From: Streptomyces sp. MMG1533
Lineage (GTDB): Bacteria; Actinomycetota; Actinomycetes; Streptomycetales; Streptomycetaceae
NCBI RefSeq assembly: GCF_001279775.1
Contig: NZ_LGDG01000272.1
Span: 99,085 to 163,084 of the forward strand
DNA: 64,000 nucleotides
Reading direction: 5' to 3'
Shown: piece by piece, positions 63,749 through 64,000 of the stretch
How positions within the stretch are numbered: the stretch's first letter is position 1
How the letters are laid out: each line of letters begins with the position of its first letter
Program-made: the position numbers and the translations under genes
The notes under the pieces: model-generated
Databases searched by the model: none
Told to the model about the DNA's origin: nothing
The model's input: the letters and a program-made list of their open reading frames with translations, nothing else

Positions 63749-64000
63749 TCAACTGATGAGCGTCAGGCGCGCAGCGGTCGGGCCGCGATCCCCCACCGAG
63801 GAAAGTGGTCCGCCCCTGCCCTTCAACGCGGCACCCGTCACCAGGAAGTCGGCCGAGTTGACGGAGGTGACGGGCACATCGACGACTCGCGCGGACCCCT
63901 CGCCCCCGGCCTGGCTTTCGACCAGTTTCACCGCCGGTGCGGTTCCCATCACCGGCGGAGTGCCGTTGTCGTCCACCCCCGGATCGTCTTCCCCGACACG
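63749..64000 (-). CDS. Partial ORF at the right edge, unknown
   Basis: The C-terminal 83 codons of an ORF enter from beyond the right edge and stop at 63749. The visible part (PPVMGTAPAVKLVESQAGGEGSARVVDVPVTSVNSADFLVTGAALKGRGGPLSSV) is protein-like and beta-rich but unrecognised. No start can be judged. Confidence 0.35.
   Translation of the reverse strand, partial: RVGEDDPGVDDNGTPPVMGTAPAVKLVESQAGGEGSARVVDVPVTSVNSADFLVTGAALKGRGGPLSSVGDRGPTAARLTLIS

Overview
The window is high-GC actinobacterial DNA and almost certainly comes from a Streptomyces chromosome, probably an arm. The signs are strong third-position GC bias, frequent GTG starts with purine-rich ribosome binding sites, ECF41 and class F sortase genes, many SpoIIE/PP2C and TetR/XRE regulators, and a complete spore-pigment (whiE-type) type II polyketide locus. 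I saw no rRNA, tRNA or CRISPR array.

Layout. 1-5.2 kb is a sugar-uptake operon on the minus strand: solute-binding lipoprotein, two permeases and a family 4 glycosidase that runs off the left edge, preceded by a ROK regulator with its own operator. 5.4-14.1 kb holds small hypotheticals, a TauD-type dioxygenase, a secreted propeller protein, a DHFR-like reductase, a HTH protein, an ECF41 sigma factor with its target carboxymuconolactone decarboxylase and a matching promoter, a frameshifted methyltransferase, and an XRE/MmyB regulator divergent from an SDR. 15.2-25.0 kb is the whiE-like cluster: FAD hydroxylase, then an intruding class F sortase with a small surface protein, then SchA/CurD protein, cupin, KS-alpha, chain length factor, ACP, aromatase, TcmI-type cyclase and a convergent O-methyltransferase.

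25-41.8 kb is mixed: a beta-helix secreted protein, a PAS-SpoIIE phosphatase, a TerD protein, a tyrosinase with a partner gene, a Tn3 transposase remnant, tandem hypothetical paralogs, two membrane proteins, an integrase/HAD recombination scar, a SnoaL/TetR divergon with a 40-bp palindrome, and a matrix-metalloprotease-like enzyme with a cysteine-switch motif and seven C-terminal repeats. 42-52.2 kb has two paralogous two-component systems. The first lies beside a deletion scar joining two glycosyltransferase genes. The second lies downstream of an operon for a VTC-domain protein, a DUF4956 membrane protein and a CotH kinase.

52.3-57.9 kb contains gene debris (GH2, PP2C, GcvT-like and sugar-binding-protein fragments) around an MFS exporter and a double Lrp/AsnC regulator. 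57.9-63.3 kb is a divergent pair of beta-galactosidases (GH2 and GH42) whose shared promoter region carries two LacI-type AACCGGTT boxes. The right edge holds a GH127 fragment and a partial ORF. The unusual number of frameshifted or truncated genes, a transposase remnant and a broken integrase mark this as an actively eroding accessory region.
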